A stretch of DNA of 64,000 nt from Hyaloperonospora brassicae (taxonomy: Eukaryota; Oomycota; Peronosporomycetes; Peronosporales; Peronosporaceae). The number at the start of each line of letters is the position of its first letter. The stretch's first letter is position 1. Made by a program: the position numbers and the translations under genes. This document shows, piece after piece, positions 34,097 through 46,424 of this stretch. Below the pieces are notes generated by a model. That model worked only from the letters and a program-made list of their open reading frames with translations, did not search any database and was not told where the DNA came from. The stretch lies in contig CANTFL010000377.1 in the NCBI GenBank assembly GCA_947650285.1, positions 34,196 to 98,195 on the forward strand, read 5' to 3'.

Positions 34097-34895
34097 AAGG
34101 TTTCGCGGGGCACAACGCGATGGTTTGGCACACGCATCTGTCTGTCAACAACGAACGGAAATGCAAGGTACAGCACCAATCTTCTGCATTTTTTTCAGAA
34201 AAGTGCATTCCGACTGCGGAATCGCCGCTACGACGGGGATGGACATGACGCCGAATGCTCGGTGCAAGTCTTCCTCTCAATGGGTCAATAGACCAGCCAA
34301 AGAGACCGACCAATAGGGCGTTCTAGACCAATAAGCTGATGCAATTGTTGTTATCTAAAAACGAAAACTTCTCGCTACATAATGTAATTGTTCTCTATAC
34401 GTCCACGTAAGTCAACCACTCCGATGGTGTCCGTCAGTTGACGGACAAGTGTCGTATACAATATTGCTTCAGCAATATAAACTGCAGATTTGAAAGGCAA
34501 GTCTTTCAAGACCTTACAAATTAACGAATACGTACGAAGTCGTGAACTGGCGATACTACTTTTGCTACGGAAACACGTTCCACTCGCATTTGCAAGTATA
34601 ATACATCCATGCTAAATATCTTGTAAGACCGCAGACCGACATATAAAAGCAGTCTTGTGAAGATTAGGCGCTTGACAAGGTCATTTGACACTTTGTTGTA
34701 AAAAAGGAGGGAATGTACAACGAGACAAAAGCATACGATTGCGTATACTTCAACAAATCAATTGGAGTGGACGAATCACGTAAACGGCACACAGTAAGTT
34801 AGACGAAATAGAAATCGTTCACCTGGTTTTGCGTATCTCTCCACTTATAATTTATGCCTTGTTTTTCCATTGAAACTACTTCCGTCGACATTGTA
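34097..34895. other. Downstream region of the effector; no gene seen
   Basis: ORFs at 33961-34316 overlap the effector or lack coding character. The rest is AT-rich. There is no clear terminator or repeat. Confidence 0.45.
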
Positions 34896-35377
34896 CTATG
34901 TGTAACGGGGCACGCTCTTGCTCAGGTAACTGAACAAGACCTTGCATTGATTACAATACAAGGGTGAGTACGCCCGACGTCACGTACACGTGGCTTGAGG
35001 AAGCGCGACCGAGACAATACAGAACCTTAAATCTCTGTCTTGAGGGAAAAGTAAAACTGTTATTTATTATAGATATTTTCTTATTAAATCATCTTTCGTC
35101 TTAAACTAACTATATTAAACTACTGTCTCCTATGTGGGTCTTCTGCCCACCACCCATTGTGCGCGTCCGGCAGCGATTGGTGGTTAATTTGGTTGATGCA
35201 CACGGTACATCAACGAAGAAGTGAACCCCTTCACGGATATTACCCTTAGAGGTATTATTCCGACAACATCACTTTTTTTTGAGTGATGTCGATTAAATAT
35301 TATCAAAATAGATAATGCTCAAAAATTGGTACTTTCGTACCAATTTTTATGTAAGAGCATCACCCCGTTACACTATG
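34896..35377 (-). mobile_element. Solo LTR with intact target duplication
   Basis: The LTR 34901-35372 (472 bp, TGTAACGGGG...CCCCGTTACA, opposite orientation to the chromovirus) is flanked on both sides by ctatg (34896-34900 and 35373-35377). It shares the CACGTACACGTGGC and GCGATTGGTGG blocks and has stem-loops at 34917-34938 and 35192-35214. It arose by recombination between the two LTRs of a former full element. Confidence 0.95.
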
Positions 35378-35985
35378 GACGACAAAAAAGTGCGGGGACG
35401 CTTTAAGCTCTTACCTACAATGATTCTTGCCATCTTCTGTAGCTTATCGTGAAATGTACACTTATGCTAATCTCTGCATCGATAATGACGCCAGTGTAAG
35501 TAAAAACAGGTGAGTCCAATACATGTAATCGATATAAAAAAGAGTCATGATTGTAAATCCATTGAATATACTCTAATCATTATCTTGCTAAGTAAAAAAA
35601 TATTGCAGGAATATTATCTACAAAGGTATATTTTCAGCACCGCTCCACTTATTGACTGATATAGGCCATCATTTCAGTCTACAAATTTACACATCGCTAC
35701 TAGACGCGCGCAATTGGTGGTCAGCAGGTATCTACCATTATAATTGTTCACCTATGTAGTAAAGTGGACGACCAGTTTCGTGCACAGTATTACTTCAGTG
35801 CACGAAGCTATTACTGTCCAATGGAATCTATATATTTCGAATCCAGACAATCGGATTGGCAGATAGGAGTTGAATTGGTTCGTTTCACGTTCCGCTGTGT
35901 ACGAGGTGACTTTATCGATTAAAAAGGGATTGTAAGTAAGGGGGCATTTACTGCCATTTAAAAAGAAAATTATAATACGAAGGCA
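35378..35985. other. No recognisable feature
   Basis: AT-rich sequence between a solo LTR and a transposase relic; no ORF or repeat that I can support. Confidence 0.5.
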
Positions 35986-37240
35986 GATAATAAGGCGGCG
36001 CGGGCTCTACGAGAAGCTAGACGTCGGAAGACAGTGAACAACGGTTATCGTACGCCGAGATCGCGCAGACTTTTTCTATTTATCTACGTACAGTGTTCAA
36101 GAAGGCGAGGGATTTGCAAAGCGGGATCCCGAATGAAGGGCTGCGCCGCGGCACAAAGTGTAACGGGGCACTGTTGACTACGTACTGGTTGACCAGTACG
36201 GAGTATACTTCAACTGACGACAGTGGTCGACAGTGCCCTGCTAGGTGTTTAAGGAACACAGAGGAAGGAAAGGAGACTAAGTAGTCAGACTAGTCTCCTG
36301 GTAAAAATAAAACTGTGTTAATATAATTAAGTCCTATAACTCCTTGAATCTCTGTTGTCCTAAATTGATTATACTAATATACCTATATGTGTGATGGCGT
36401 CTACTCACCACCCATTGCGCGCGTCTAGCAGCGATTGGTGGGTTGATATCATCATGATATCAACCAATGAGTAGACCCTTCGGTCATCCCAACAATATCA
36501 CCATGTCTGTGATATTGTTAAAAGAATATTCGACGTAACATTCTCTATTGTCAAATTGTTTTTAATGACAATTTCATGTGACGGGCTACCCCGTTACAAA
36601 AAGCCTGCAATATCAGCAGGTTTAAAGAGACACCTGGTGGAGTGGAATGCCGCCATGAAGCTCGTGGACCCGCCTGTTTCCTGAAAAGACATCCTGAAGC
36701 GCAATACCATGATCTATGACGCGCTGCAGGAGCGCACAAGAGCTAGCTAGCAGATACATCTGACGTCTGGATGGTACACGCGCTTTCTTGGTCGCCACCC
36801 AGTGCTCGTACCACGCACAGCGCAGGGCATCAGAGAATGCGAAACGCCGTAAAAAATTCGTAGGTCCACGTGATTTGTAACACGATGGCGGAGCTGCTCA
36901 TTGTAATAGGATCGACCGTAGTGGGCCTTCGACATGGACAAGACTTCTTTTATGATGAAGCTAACGACCCGCAACGTCATTGCCATCAAAGGCGCTAGAG
37001 CTTGTAGACACAGAACATCAATCCCAACCACCACATTTCCTACGTGGCGGCCGTATTACATCTGGTATTTCTGTCCCGCGCCTAACCATGACCCATGGAG
37101 TTCTCCTAAATAAGACAGAGCTCACAGAGCTCCAAATCGACGGCGCGCTCGTCCTAGGTTCGCCTAGATATTCAATGCTGCCAAGATCTTCAAGGACTCG
37201 TTTGAGATTCTCTTGATCGTGCTGGAAGCCCAGTGTATTA
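35986..37240 (+). pseudogene. Pogo/CENP-B-like (DDE_1) transposase relic, interrupted by a solo LTR
   Basis: Before the LTR the + strand reads a helix-turn-helix, LSYAEIAQTFSIYLRTVFKK. After it, SGWYTRFLGRHPVLVPRTAQ is a CENP-B-type DNA-binding segment (about 36755-36830). FDMDKTSFMMKLTTRNVIAI (about 36930-36990) is the catalytic block around the first Asp, usually NMDETxF. Later text (IFNAAKIFKDSFEILL) fits the end of the catalytic domain. Several stops and frameshifts are present. It would move a Tc1-mariner/pogo-type DNA transposon. The LTR at 36159-36598 sits within the HTH region with near-duplicate flanks, so it inserted into this gene. Confidence 0.65.
36159..36598 (-). repeat. Solo LTR inserted in the pogo-like relic
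   Basis: 440 bp, TGTAACGGGG...CCCCGTTACA. Flanks caaag and aaaag differ at one base, a worn 5-bp target duplication. It has stem-loops at 36181-36200 (CGTACTGG/CCAGTACG) and 36441-36465 (GGTTGATATC/GATATCAACC). Confidence 0.92.
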
Positions 37241-37244
37241 AAAA

Positions 37245-38318
37245 AATAGTCATGTTGATCTTATACAACACTTCCACGCATGTGAATATCGGTAATTCTG
37301 CAACGCCTTTTTGTCTTTATGTTATTTATCGTAATCACATCAACCGTGTTTTTTTGAGTTAGTAATCTTCTGCTACGAACGTAGAATCCTGATGATCGCC
37401 TTATATGAAACCGCGACCCACATCTTCTATCCGCTTGACGTGACCGTCTGCTAGCTGAAATAAAATACCTTTCGCGAGATTTTATAGCTTCAAATGTATA
37501 TAACGGCGAACCCAGCGCTGTTTTAAACAGACAGCCATCGAGATTGCAAGATATTTATACCGCATTGCTATACTTGAGAAATCCAGTAATGCGATTGAGG
37601 CCGTCCGGGGTACTGGTCTATACCCTCTTTGTTATTGAAATTAACAAGCATCTCGTCGAGTATCAACATAGGGAAGTGAGGGACGACTTGGGCAATGAAT
37701 CCTGACTTATATGCCGCCCAATTGTGGTCACATCAGTCTAGAATGCAACCCTTAGTCTCCCTTTAGAGCCTGTACACAAGCAGAAAAAGCTTAGAAAAAC
37801 GATCGACAGCGCAGGCAGGCTGGTTGCTAAGAAATGCTAGCAGAAGCAACCGGCCAGTAGTCGCGCACTAACCCGGTACCATATTAAATAGGCCCAAATT
37901 TAACTGATTTTTTCATCTCGCACAATTTTGTCAATAATGTTATAAAGCTGGAACTATGTATTCAATAACCGCCGCTATATTGGCTTTAACATGTTGTTTT
38001 TACGTGTATAATTAGTTTAATTTGCGGTACTGAATAAACCATCCGAACTGAAATAAAATCGTGCACTGAACTGGTCGTTTACCTTACGTGAAATTAGAAA
38101 GAGAATTCTACATTTTGATTGGTGTAAAGTCCTCGTGCTGAGATACCATAAGCGGAGAGTTATTCATAACAGCAGGCGTATGCATGATAACCTCACTTTC
38201 TTCTATGAAAGAGAAAGAATATGCAATCGTTTAATGCAAAAAGAGAGCTGTATGCAGGATAGTAAAGCCTATAATTCACTTTGCTGTTATCATAAGTTTA
38301 TCTATATTGAAGTATATA
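37245..38318. other. Intergenic; no supported gene
   Basis: AT-rich with short ORFs only. The last roughly 30 bp (ATTGAAGTATATACTAG) belong to an old repeat that continues at 52934 beyond the inserted element. Confidence 0.5.
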
Positions 38319-38322
38319 CTAG

Positions 38323-40130
38323 TGTGGTGAAGTCACGGATCAAATGATAGGACGTGGATCGGTGACCACCTAGTTGGGGTGTCACTAACTGGCGGAAAAT
38401 GATATCAAGGGACCTAGCGATCCAATAAGGAGATGGAAAGCGATCTCAACGGGGATCGGCGATCCGATACAGCTGTCGCCAGACTGATGGATATGGAACG
38501 ACCGGGGACAGAGCGATCTGGGACAAGACGACAAGTAGAACGATTCCCATGGAGCGATCTGGGACGAGGAAGTGGGACGAAGTCGTTCAATTTACCTGAA
38601 TGTTGGTCAAGGAGAAGGATACGTATAGCAACGATCGTGGATATTGTGGCCAAGTCATTCTGGAAAGATGCATCTGGTACCAGGTGATGCGATGCGATAT
38701 GACTCTGGGACGAAGGTGTAACATCCTGCAGATCGGTAATACTCTTTACCGATCTCACAAGGTTAGTACTGATTTAGGTTAATTATAGCCCGATCTGGAA
38801 ACGTGGATACTCATGGAGGTCCAGGGAGCTATGTGGAGAGTATCGTGGACCAGATGAACCCTGAAGGGTGATATTGGAGCACGTACAATGAACAGAAGAA
38901 CATCTACTGCTGAATTGTACCGTGTCGATCTCAACGATCTCGAATTTGGGCACCAGATCGGTCATGTTCCTGTTGATTATGGATATATCGCTGATGAGAC
39001 TTTGGGATCAGGATTAATATGTTTGTTGAAGGTCCATGAGTGATGTCGCAAAAGTACGGACCAAAAGAGCCAGTGGAAGCCGGTTGAACTGACGTCGCAA
39101 AATGGATTTAGACACATTTGGCACTTAAGTACTATTTCGGACCTTGTGGTACCAAAAAATGGGGATTTGGTACCGTATTCGGGATTTAGTCTCTTTTGGG
39201 CATTTAGGCACGATATCGGGAATCTCGACGCTATCTTTGTAGTACATGTCATGAAATTTCGACACGTGTTCAAGGGGCGGTCAAGCTTAAAGGCGATATC
39301 AAGATGGAGAGTGACCTACAGTTTGGGATAGGCTTAAATATAGGTTGGCTAGTATTTTGGTTGGTTAATAAAACAGACTTGAACTCTACTTCTTCTGCTC
39401 ACGACGAGCGTTCCCCCCTCTCTTCCGGGCAAGATTTCTTTGGCTTCCCCGACGGTTTGAGGCACGCGTGCTACAAGGACATTGAAGACCGATCTTGGAT
39501 TGTTGGCCAAGATCGAGAAGAGCGATCTCGGGAAGTTTGGCCCGTATCGATCAAGTACTCATACTCAACTCAACTGCTAGGGTAGCAGCGACAAGGAAAA
39601 GGATTTGGGTTACAAGATCGCGAGACGGCTCAAGTGGTCAGAAGATCTGGACAAGGAGTTCAAGACAAGACCGAGCAAGATCGAAGCGATCTACGAGGCA
39701 GACCGACACGTTTCATTTTGGCGAAACAGGACACCTATCTGCTCACATTGCGCACTTCCAGCAAGATGGGCCGATCCCAATACCAGATCGACGCAAGATT
39801 ACTATTTGCTGAGTGAAGATTCCCGTACAGCAAAGACCCCGATCCCGAAGATAGATCGAGACCGCCGCGTCTCAAGATCGTAGAACCATTGTTCGTGGTG
39901 TGAAGATCTCCGCACCGAGAGCGGACTCTCAACCCCAACCCTCAGCTAGATCGACATCTCATAAGGCCACTACGAAGAGCTCAAGACAGCCCAACCGACG
40001 GGTACACAAGGTTAGCACAAGGCTATACAACAAGTCACGGATCGGAGTACCACCTCCGTGAGTCGGCAAGTCTGGGCTAGTGGAGGATCGACCCTCACAC
40101 AAGCGATTTTGCGAGATCGACTTCGCCACA
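38323..40130 (+). repeat. 5' LTR of the 14.6-kb element
   Basis: 1808 bp, TGTGGTGAAG...CTTCGCCACA. Internally it differs from the 3' LTR by a 3-base change in a C run near 39415 and scattered substitutions, many of them in the first 40 bp. The many small ORFs inside it recur exactly in the other LTR and are not genes. Confidence 0.95.
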
Positions 40131-42597
40131 ATGGTGCGCGTGCCCGAATCTTCTGAGGCCTCTTGATCTCACCGTGAGTCCACTGGCGAAGATGCCAAGA
40201 TCAAGCAAGAACCTGGGATCGAAGTGTCAGCGACAGAGAGATCGACGCAGACACGCAAAAGCACAATATCCCCATATCATCAGAGTTTTGGGAGAGACTC
40301 TGATGGTAATAAAATGAAAGAGGAAGATCAAGAGATCGATCTGGAAGATAAATCTCAATTCCCTCCTAGGATCCTTTCGGGGGCCACCGCAGATCGCTCC
40401 GCAAAGAGCGATCTGCTGAATGAAAGTCCAATGGTGAAAACCAAACCGGCGAAAGCCAAATCCTATCTTCTCGTCGACAGGTCACTTGAACTCAAGCCGA
40501 GGAAGACGATAGAGAAGTCTGCCATACCGGGACGAGCTATGCCGAGAACGCCGAGATCGGAAAGCAAAGATCGCCAGATCGACCAGACCGTGGAATCAAA
40601 GATCTGAGTCAAAGAGGAATACGGTCAAGAATTGGACGAGATCGCGATGCTAAAGACAGAATATGGCACAGTAAAGATCGCATCCAGGGAGGCCGGAACG
40701 TCAAACGAGACGTGGAAGCGTGCGAAATGGCAATGCTATTATAGCCACTTGAAGACACTGCTCAAGACAGATCCAGTGTTTACGATATAACGGCCCAAGT
40801 TGATCGGTTCTCTGGATAAGCCGATCTCGATCCCGCTGCCCGTGACTAGCAAACTCGGCGCGATTGATTTGAATTAGCAGATGTTGAATGACACGGTCTT
40901 CTAGCTTAATGCTTTCGATGGAGATGAACTGATGGGATGCAGATTGGAACAGTTGAAGACGCAGTAAGCGAGTTCGTGGAGGTCATGATACTTCTGGTGG
41001 GCAAGACTACCACTCCTAAAAACTAGATCGCCATACCCTCAGGTTCACCTCAGGAAACCCCTCAGGATAACCCCACTATGCCCCAGCTGACTCCGAGATC
41101 GAGTCAGATGGGTCCATCATATCTCAGCGGATGTCTCTGGGACCATCGGGAGGATCGTTTCTGCTGAACGACAAGATCGGCAAGGCCAGGATCGACACTT
41201 TTCGAGAACAAGACAAGATCGATACCCAAACAAGATCGACCGGTACACTCACGGGTTTAGAAGATCAAGAAGAGAACGATCTAAGTCCTTTTTCAATATG
41301 GCGATGAAGAAGTACGAGGCGGATAAACGAACAGCCTAACGGATGAACCGACAGCCAATCCACCACCCGGATCACCGTACTTTTCTCCCACCTTCGCGAG
41401 GAAACAACGACAGGCCGGATGTTGAGATGGAATCGGTGGGGTCAGATACTGACCAGCAGATTCATCAGAAGGCGGAATACGATCCGGACGATCTATGGAT
41501 CGCTGAACCACGACGACCTCAAGTAGCCATGACCGGTATGTCTACCGGGGCTAGTGCCATCACGCAGACGATCAGGATCTCAGCGATCTTAAAGTTGAAT
41601 TAATTCTCAGGGAAAGATGGGAAGGAGGACGAAGCCCGGATATGGATGGGCAGAGTCAAATCAGCATTCCTCCGGGACCAGGCGCCGGACGATGAGAATT
41701 TTTTGGTCTTCGGCGATCTAATGGTGGGCCCAGCTTGCTCTTGGTACCGCTAGTTGAGCATATCGACCAGTCAATTGGAAGGAGTTAATGAATAGCTTCC
41801 TGGTAGAATATGCGGGACATGGGATGTCAGCAAGACGGCAATATTACCACGCGAAGAAGCCGTCGAAAGAAAACCCTCTGCAGTGCATACATCGGCTTAA
41901 CGTGATGGGAATACAGGCGAACATACCCGTGATGACTGGATTGACGGCTGCACGCAAGGAACGTGTCAACCATTACATTGACACTTTGGATGATCCCGAT
42001 CTATCCAAACAATTGCTATTGCTAAATTTAGCCGACGCGGAAGCCATGAACACTACACTGAATGGATACCAACAGGGGAGATCGCGCCAAGGGAAAGTGA
42101 TGATGTGATCGTCCAAATTCAGACAGAAGGGAACGCTCGGTCCAGTTTCGTCTAAGCTCGCACGGGCAGTGAGGATGATCCGTACCGAGGACATCAGCAG
42201 CGAGTCCGACTCAGACACCAACGGATCGGAGTCAGAAGATCGTTTGAGATCGATTCATGTAGCCGCTGCTGCAGGTCGGCGCAAACCAACCAGCGACACT
42301 TCGGCGAACATGGGATCGGCGGATCCGAGAAGTCGTCAAGACTAAGGTCGCAGTATGCCATCAAAACCGTGTACTCATTGCGGATCGACCAAGCATGGAG
42401 ATCTCGGTTGCTGGAAGCGTCTCAATTGCCAGAAGTGTGAGCGCAATGGACATCCCTCAGACAATTGTTTATTTCGTGTGTCGCGCCTGTGGCGAGATGC
42501 AAGATCCGGGGAAGTGTCCCACGGAGGAGATCTACAACATGATCCGCCAGTGCTAAGTCCCAAACAAGCATGCGGGGATGTTGCCAGAGAAGGCTGA
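40131..42597 (+). pseudogene. Gag of the 14.6-kb element (broken)
   Basis: After a 127-codon Lys/Ser/Glu-rich ORF (40224-40607), the capsid-like part starts near 41600 (FSGKDGKEDEARIWMGRVKS) and continues after a stop at 41788-42108 (NPLQCIHRLNVMGIQANIPV). Two zinc knuckles, CTHCGSTKHGDLGC and CQKCERNGHPSDNC, lie at about 42370-42470. These would bind RNA in the particle. Several stops and frame changes separate the pieces, so no intact Gag can be made from this copy. Confidence 0.8.
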
Positions 42598-42889
42598 GAA
42601 GATGTTAAACTAGAGCGCTCGCCAATTTTGGAAGCTGGTACGAGCCGAGCGTTCTAGGCTCTGCATAATTGCATACGTGGAAAATTAGAAGACAGATCGC
42701 GAGAGTAAGCAGAATGAAGATATGGGAACAAATATATCTCGTTCGAAGTCAAACCTCGTTTCATCTGTCTCCAGTCGAAAGAGGATCGACGAGTATATGC
42801 GATCTGAATTAACTATGGCGATCGAGCTCTCTTATAATGACTTTCGTGGGTACTGAAAGCATTACTCGCCCGGGAAGTGATTTAAGCAG

Positions 42890-45660
42890 GCGAAGGCTGA
42901 TGGAAAGATCGATAGCGTGAAAGCAACTCTGCTATTTGATTCTGGTGCTGAAGTGTCGATTATTGACACCATCTTTGCCCGTAAGGTTTGGCTGCATTAT
43001 TGACAAAAGTCAGCGACAAGAGCGTTTCGGGATCGGATAAAGTCCGTACATGACGATAGGACGTACCAAGATCAAGGTAAACCTCGCGGGATCGCCGGTA
43101 TATTATTGCAATATGTGGGTAGGCGATCAGTCGGAGCAAGATGCGATTTAATGGGAATGGACTTTATGGTGCTTGCCGGAGTGCGGATAGATCTAGCCGA
43201 CGGTGCGTTATGCCTACTGGAAGAAGTCCGCATTCATCTCGCAGAACGTCGTCCCGCGTACGGATCGAAGATACAGCATAAGACGGCGAAGGACCAACAT
43301 GTGGTGATTCCTGTCGGAGAGTCAAGAGAAGTGAAGATTGGGATCGGTGGGGCCAGGATGAAGTTGTGGGTCACTAGAGGACCAGAATGGGTCCCCACGG
43401 TGATCTCGGGGTTGGGTAAGACGAAATACCTGCAGATGACCAACATTGGCGACCGTGAGATCAGACTGCCCACCCACTATATATTAAACTTGTGGACGGA
43501 AGGCGATATGATACCTCGGACTCAAATTTATGTGACGGTCGTATCGGGGAAGTACAAAGAGTGGCAAACGCTAGCGTATGAAGCTACGAAAGATCGCGTA
43601 AATTAACTTCCAGAGGAGCAGATCGGACCATTGGTAGATCTCCCTATATACGTCGTCCCTAAACGTATCATGAAGCGACCGGCCGATCCGCTAAAAGTTG
43701 CATCTCTAGCGGTCTCTATGGTAACGCGACAAGCCGGGAACGAGAACTTGCAAAGAACAGATACCGTGGTTACGGGAGAAGGAAATATCGACGGAGTTGA
43801 ATCGACCTTATTGAATGAAGCAGATCTATCGCCCATGGATATCAACCATCAGATCGGAGCCCAGTGTGCTACGAAAGGTGATCACGAGATCGGACAAGAA
43901 GGGCATGTTAGTAGACGGTCTTCATTGGATGACAATTTGAACAACAACAGATCGGAATTAAATCAGTCTGAAGAGAAGAAAGAGTCTGAAGAAGATAAGT
44001 CACCCAAATTTGATGCAACTGAGATCGCAGAAGCACCAGTCTACTATCGCGAGTGGAGATTTGTTTGCTGAAAATATCGAACAGCACATGGCGGTGTTGC
44101 CAGAGATGTCGAAAACTACGGAAGAAGTTACGATTCATGATATACAGATCGGCGATCTTAACGTCCCTCTCACCACAGATCAACAAAAAGTCAAATCGTT
44201 GATTTGGAAGAGCCGTCACCTTCTTATAGGGAAGGGCAATACTCTGCCGCCAGCAGCACGAGAGGCGATTTGCGATATCGATGTCGGTGGGGCCGCACAA
44301 AAAGCACAGAAATTCCGCCCAGTCGCGCCCATTCGCGCCCAGTCGCGCCCAAATACAGAGAGAAGTTTTCGGAGCTCATCAAAGGGTTACTAGTGGCCAA
44401 GATCATTCAGCCATCGACGTTGCCTTGGGCTTCTCCGTAAGTGGTGATCATCAAGGAGAATGGAGTGGATATTCGCCTTCGTTCTGATTATCGAAGAGTA
44501 AATCAGCTGACGCGACTGATAGTTTACCCCATGCCGCTGATCAACGATCTGCTGGAAGATTTGGATAAGGCTCTATGATGCTGCTCGTTAGATATGGCCA
44601 GTGAACTTTGGGTCGTGGAAATGACTGAGCGCGCGACACTGATAATAGCATTTGATCACGCCGTTCGGTCTTTTCGAGTGGCTCAGAATGCCTTTTGGAC
44701 TTAAGAATGCGACCTAGATCTACGAACGTCTTGTTGACAATGCGCTGTATGGGTATCTTAAGATCGGCCAGAGCTCAGCTTCAGATGGCCCGATCGACGT
44801 GTTCAAAGATGGAGAACCTGAGACAGATCGACGACCCTCAATAATAGAACGCCGATCCTATATTGACGATATTCTCATACCAGCCACGTCATGGGAATCT
44901 TCGTACGCAAAATTGGAACGACTTCTGGAAGCTTGTGATAAGTGGAACCTGTCTATCAGTCTCACGAAGAGTTTTTGGGGGTGCCGTAAGGTCGAATATT
45001 TGGGACATCGAGTGTCAATGGACGGTCTAGAGACTCAGCCCAAGAACTTGGAGTCGTTGGTCAACATCCCGTTTCCTTCCACGCTGCGAGCTATGCAATC
45101 TTTTCTCGGGAGCTTGAACTACTACCGCCGCTTCATTGAGGATTTTGCGGTGTATACCGCTGTGCTGTACGAGCTAAGGAAATCAGATTTCTTCGAGATC
45201 GGCCGATCTCAACTCTCATCAGAAGGCGAATGGTTGAAATAGGATCGATGGAAGGAAGCCAAGGTTGCTTTCAATATGCTAAAGGCTAATATAGGTTCAA
45301 ATCCATGCTTAAACATTTCGACCCAGATCGACCTCTCGTGATCGTGGTCTACACTAGTAAGTGGGCTGTCTCAGCGGCCCTGATACAGGAGTATGACGGT
45401 GTGTATCATCCGGTGGCGTTCACTAGCCGCACTTTGAAGCCCAATGAGCTTGACTACGGGACGGTGGAAAAGAAAGTGCTGGCGTTCCTTCGTGTTTTGT
45501 ACGTATGATACACTACACTAGCCTCACGGGAGATCACTGTGCTGAACCGACATTCCACGCTAGCGTGGTTGATGCAATCTCGAGGGCTCAACGGGAGATG
45601 AGGGCGGTCAGCTGCTTTGCTTTTATACTTGGCTATGGAGGTGAAGAAATGCGAAGAAGG
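42890..45660 (+). pseudogene. Protease, reverse transcriptase and first RNase H of the 14.6-kb element (broken)
   Basis: The protease active site TLLFDSGAEVSIIDT lies near 42925-42970. The protease tail and linker (43106-43606, 43631-44071) are acidic. The pre-RT block (NVPLTTDQQKVKSLIWKSRH, AREAICDIDVGG) is shared with copy 3. RT: SLDMAS near 44590, YIDDILIPATSW at about 44860-44895 (catalytic YxDD), FLGSLNYYRRFI near 45100. RNase H: HFDPDRPLVIVVYTSKW from 45312 and FTSRTLKPNELDYGTVEKK. Stops and shifts occur throughout, for instance TGA/TAG near 44575-44600 and a stop at 45240. Confidence 0.88.
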
Positions 45661-45795
45661 AGAGGAAGAGATCTTGGGTATGTTAGCAGCGAGTATAACT
45701 TCGAGAGAAGAGATGAAAGAGATGCTGATCGCTACTCTCCCCGCAAAAGAACTGCCGACTCAAGATATTGATTCCGCCACCCACAGTGGAAGTAG

Positions 45796-46405
45796 ATAAG
45801 AAGTTGCTGGTGGCCAGTTTCGATGGATCGGCGAAGATAAATAAGAAAGAAGGTTCGTACAGTGCCGTGATATGGAGACTGCCTTAGTGTACGATCATGG
45901 CGGCACAATCTAGATATGCTCAACACCTAACTTTTAACGAAGCTGAGTATAATGGCTTGCTATTATGCTTTTAATTGCTCGCCAATCTGGACAGGGGGTG
46001 AGTGATTTTTGCGGAGACTCCAATTTGGTGATCCGACAGATGCGCGGCGAGATCGACTGCAAGGCACCGGACCTTCAACTGTTGATACATATAGCGTTGG
46101 ACGAATTGCGATAGTGGCCGAATCATGAGTTCCTACACATGAAGCGAGAATGGAACCAAAGCGCGGATCGACTAGCCAGTACAGCATTGCAGAACGAAAA
46201 TGGATGAACGGTGGTAGCTGAAGAAGATCGACAAGATCTGATTACTCTGAACCGTCTCGATGAATTTTTGCAGCCCAAGCAGGATGGGCAGATTGCTCGA
46301 ATAACTGAGGTCACAAGGTCAGCCGAGAGGATACGCCATCAGTCCGAAGGTATACAGGAGGAGATAGTACAGAGGATTAGATTTAGACAAATTGTACAAG
46401 CTTAG
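45796..46405 (+). pseudogene. Second RNase H domain and conserved linker of the 14.6-kb element
   Basis: KKLLVASFDGSAKINKKEGS gives the first catalytic Asp and LTFNEAEYNGLL the Glu. LVIRQMRGEIDCKAPDLQ (frame-shifted) and HMKREWNQSADRLASTAL complete a type I RNase H like that of bacteria, archaea and plant Tat elements. A linker follows (EEDRQDLITLNRLDEFLQP, IQEEIVQRIRFRQ) and is conserved in copy 1 (about 890-1090) and copy 3 (61380-61132). By family knowledge such an extra RNase H takes over RNA removal and primer handling. The frame is broken at least three times. Confidence 0.8.
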
Positions 46406-46424
46406 GATGTACGGCGTTGGATCG

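Noticed and set aside
38414..39938. Small ORFs (60-114 codons) repeated exactly at 51210-52737
   Set aside because: They lie inside the two LTRs and recur because the LTRs are duplicates; no coding character.
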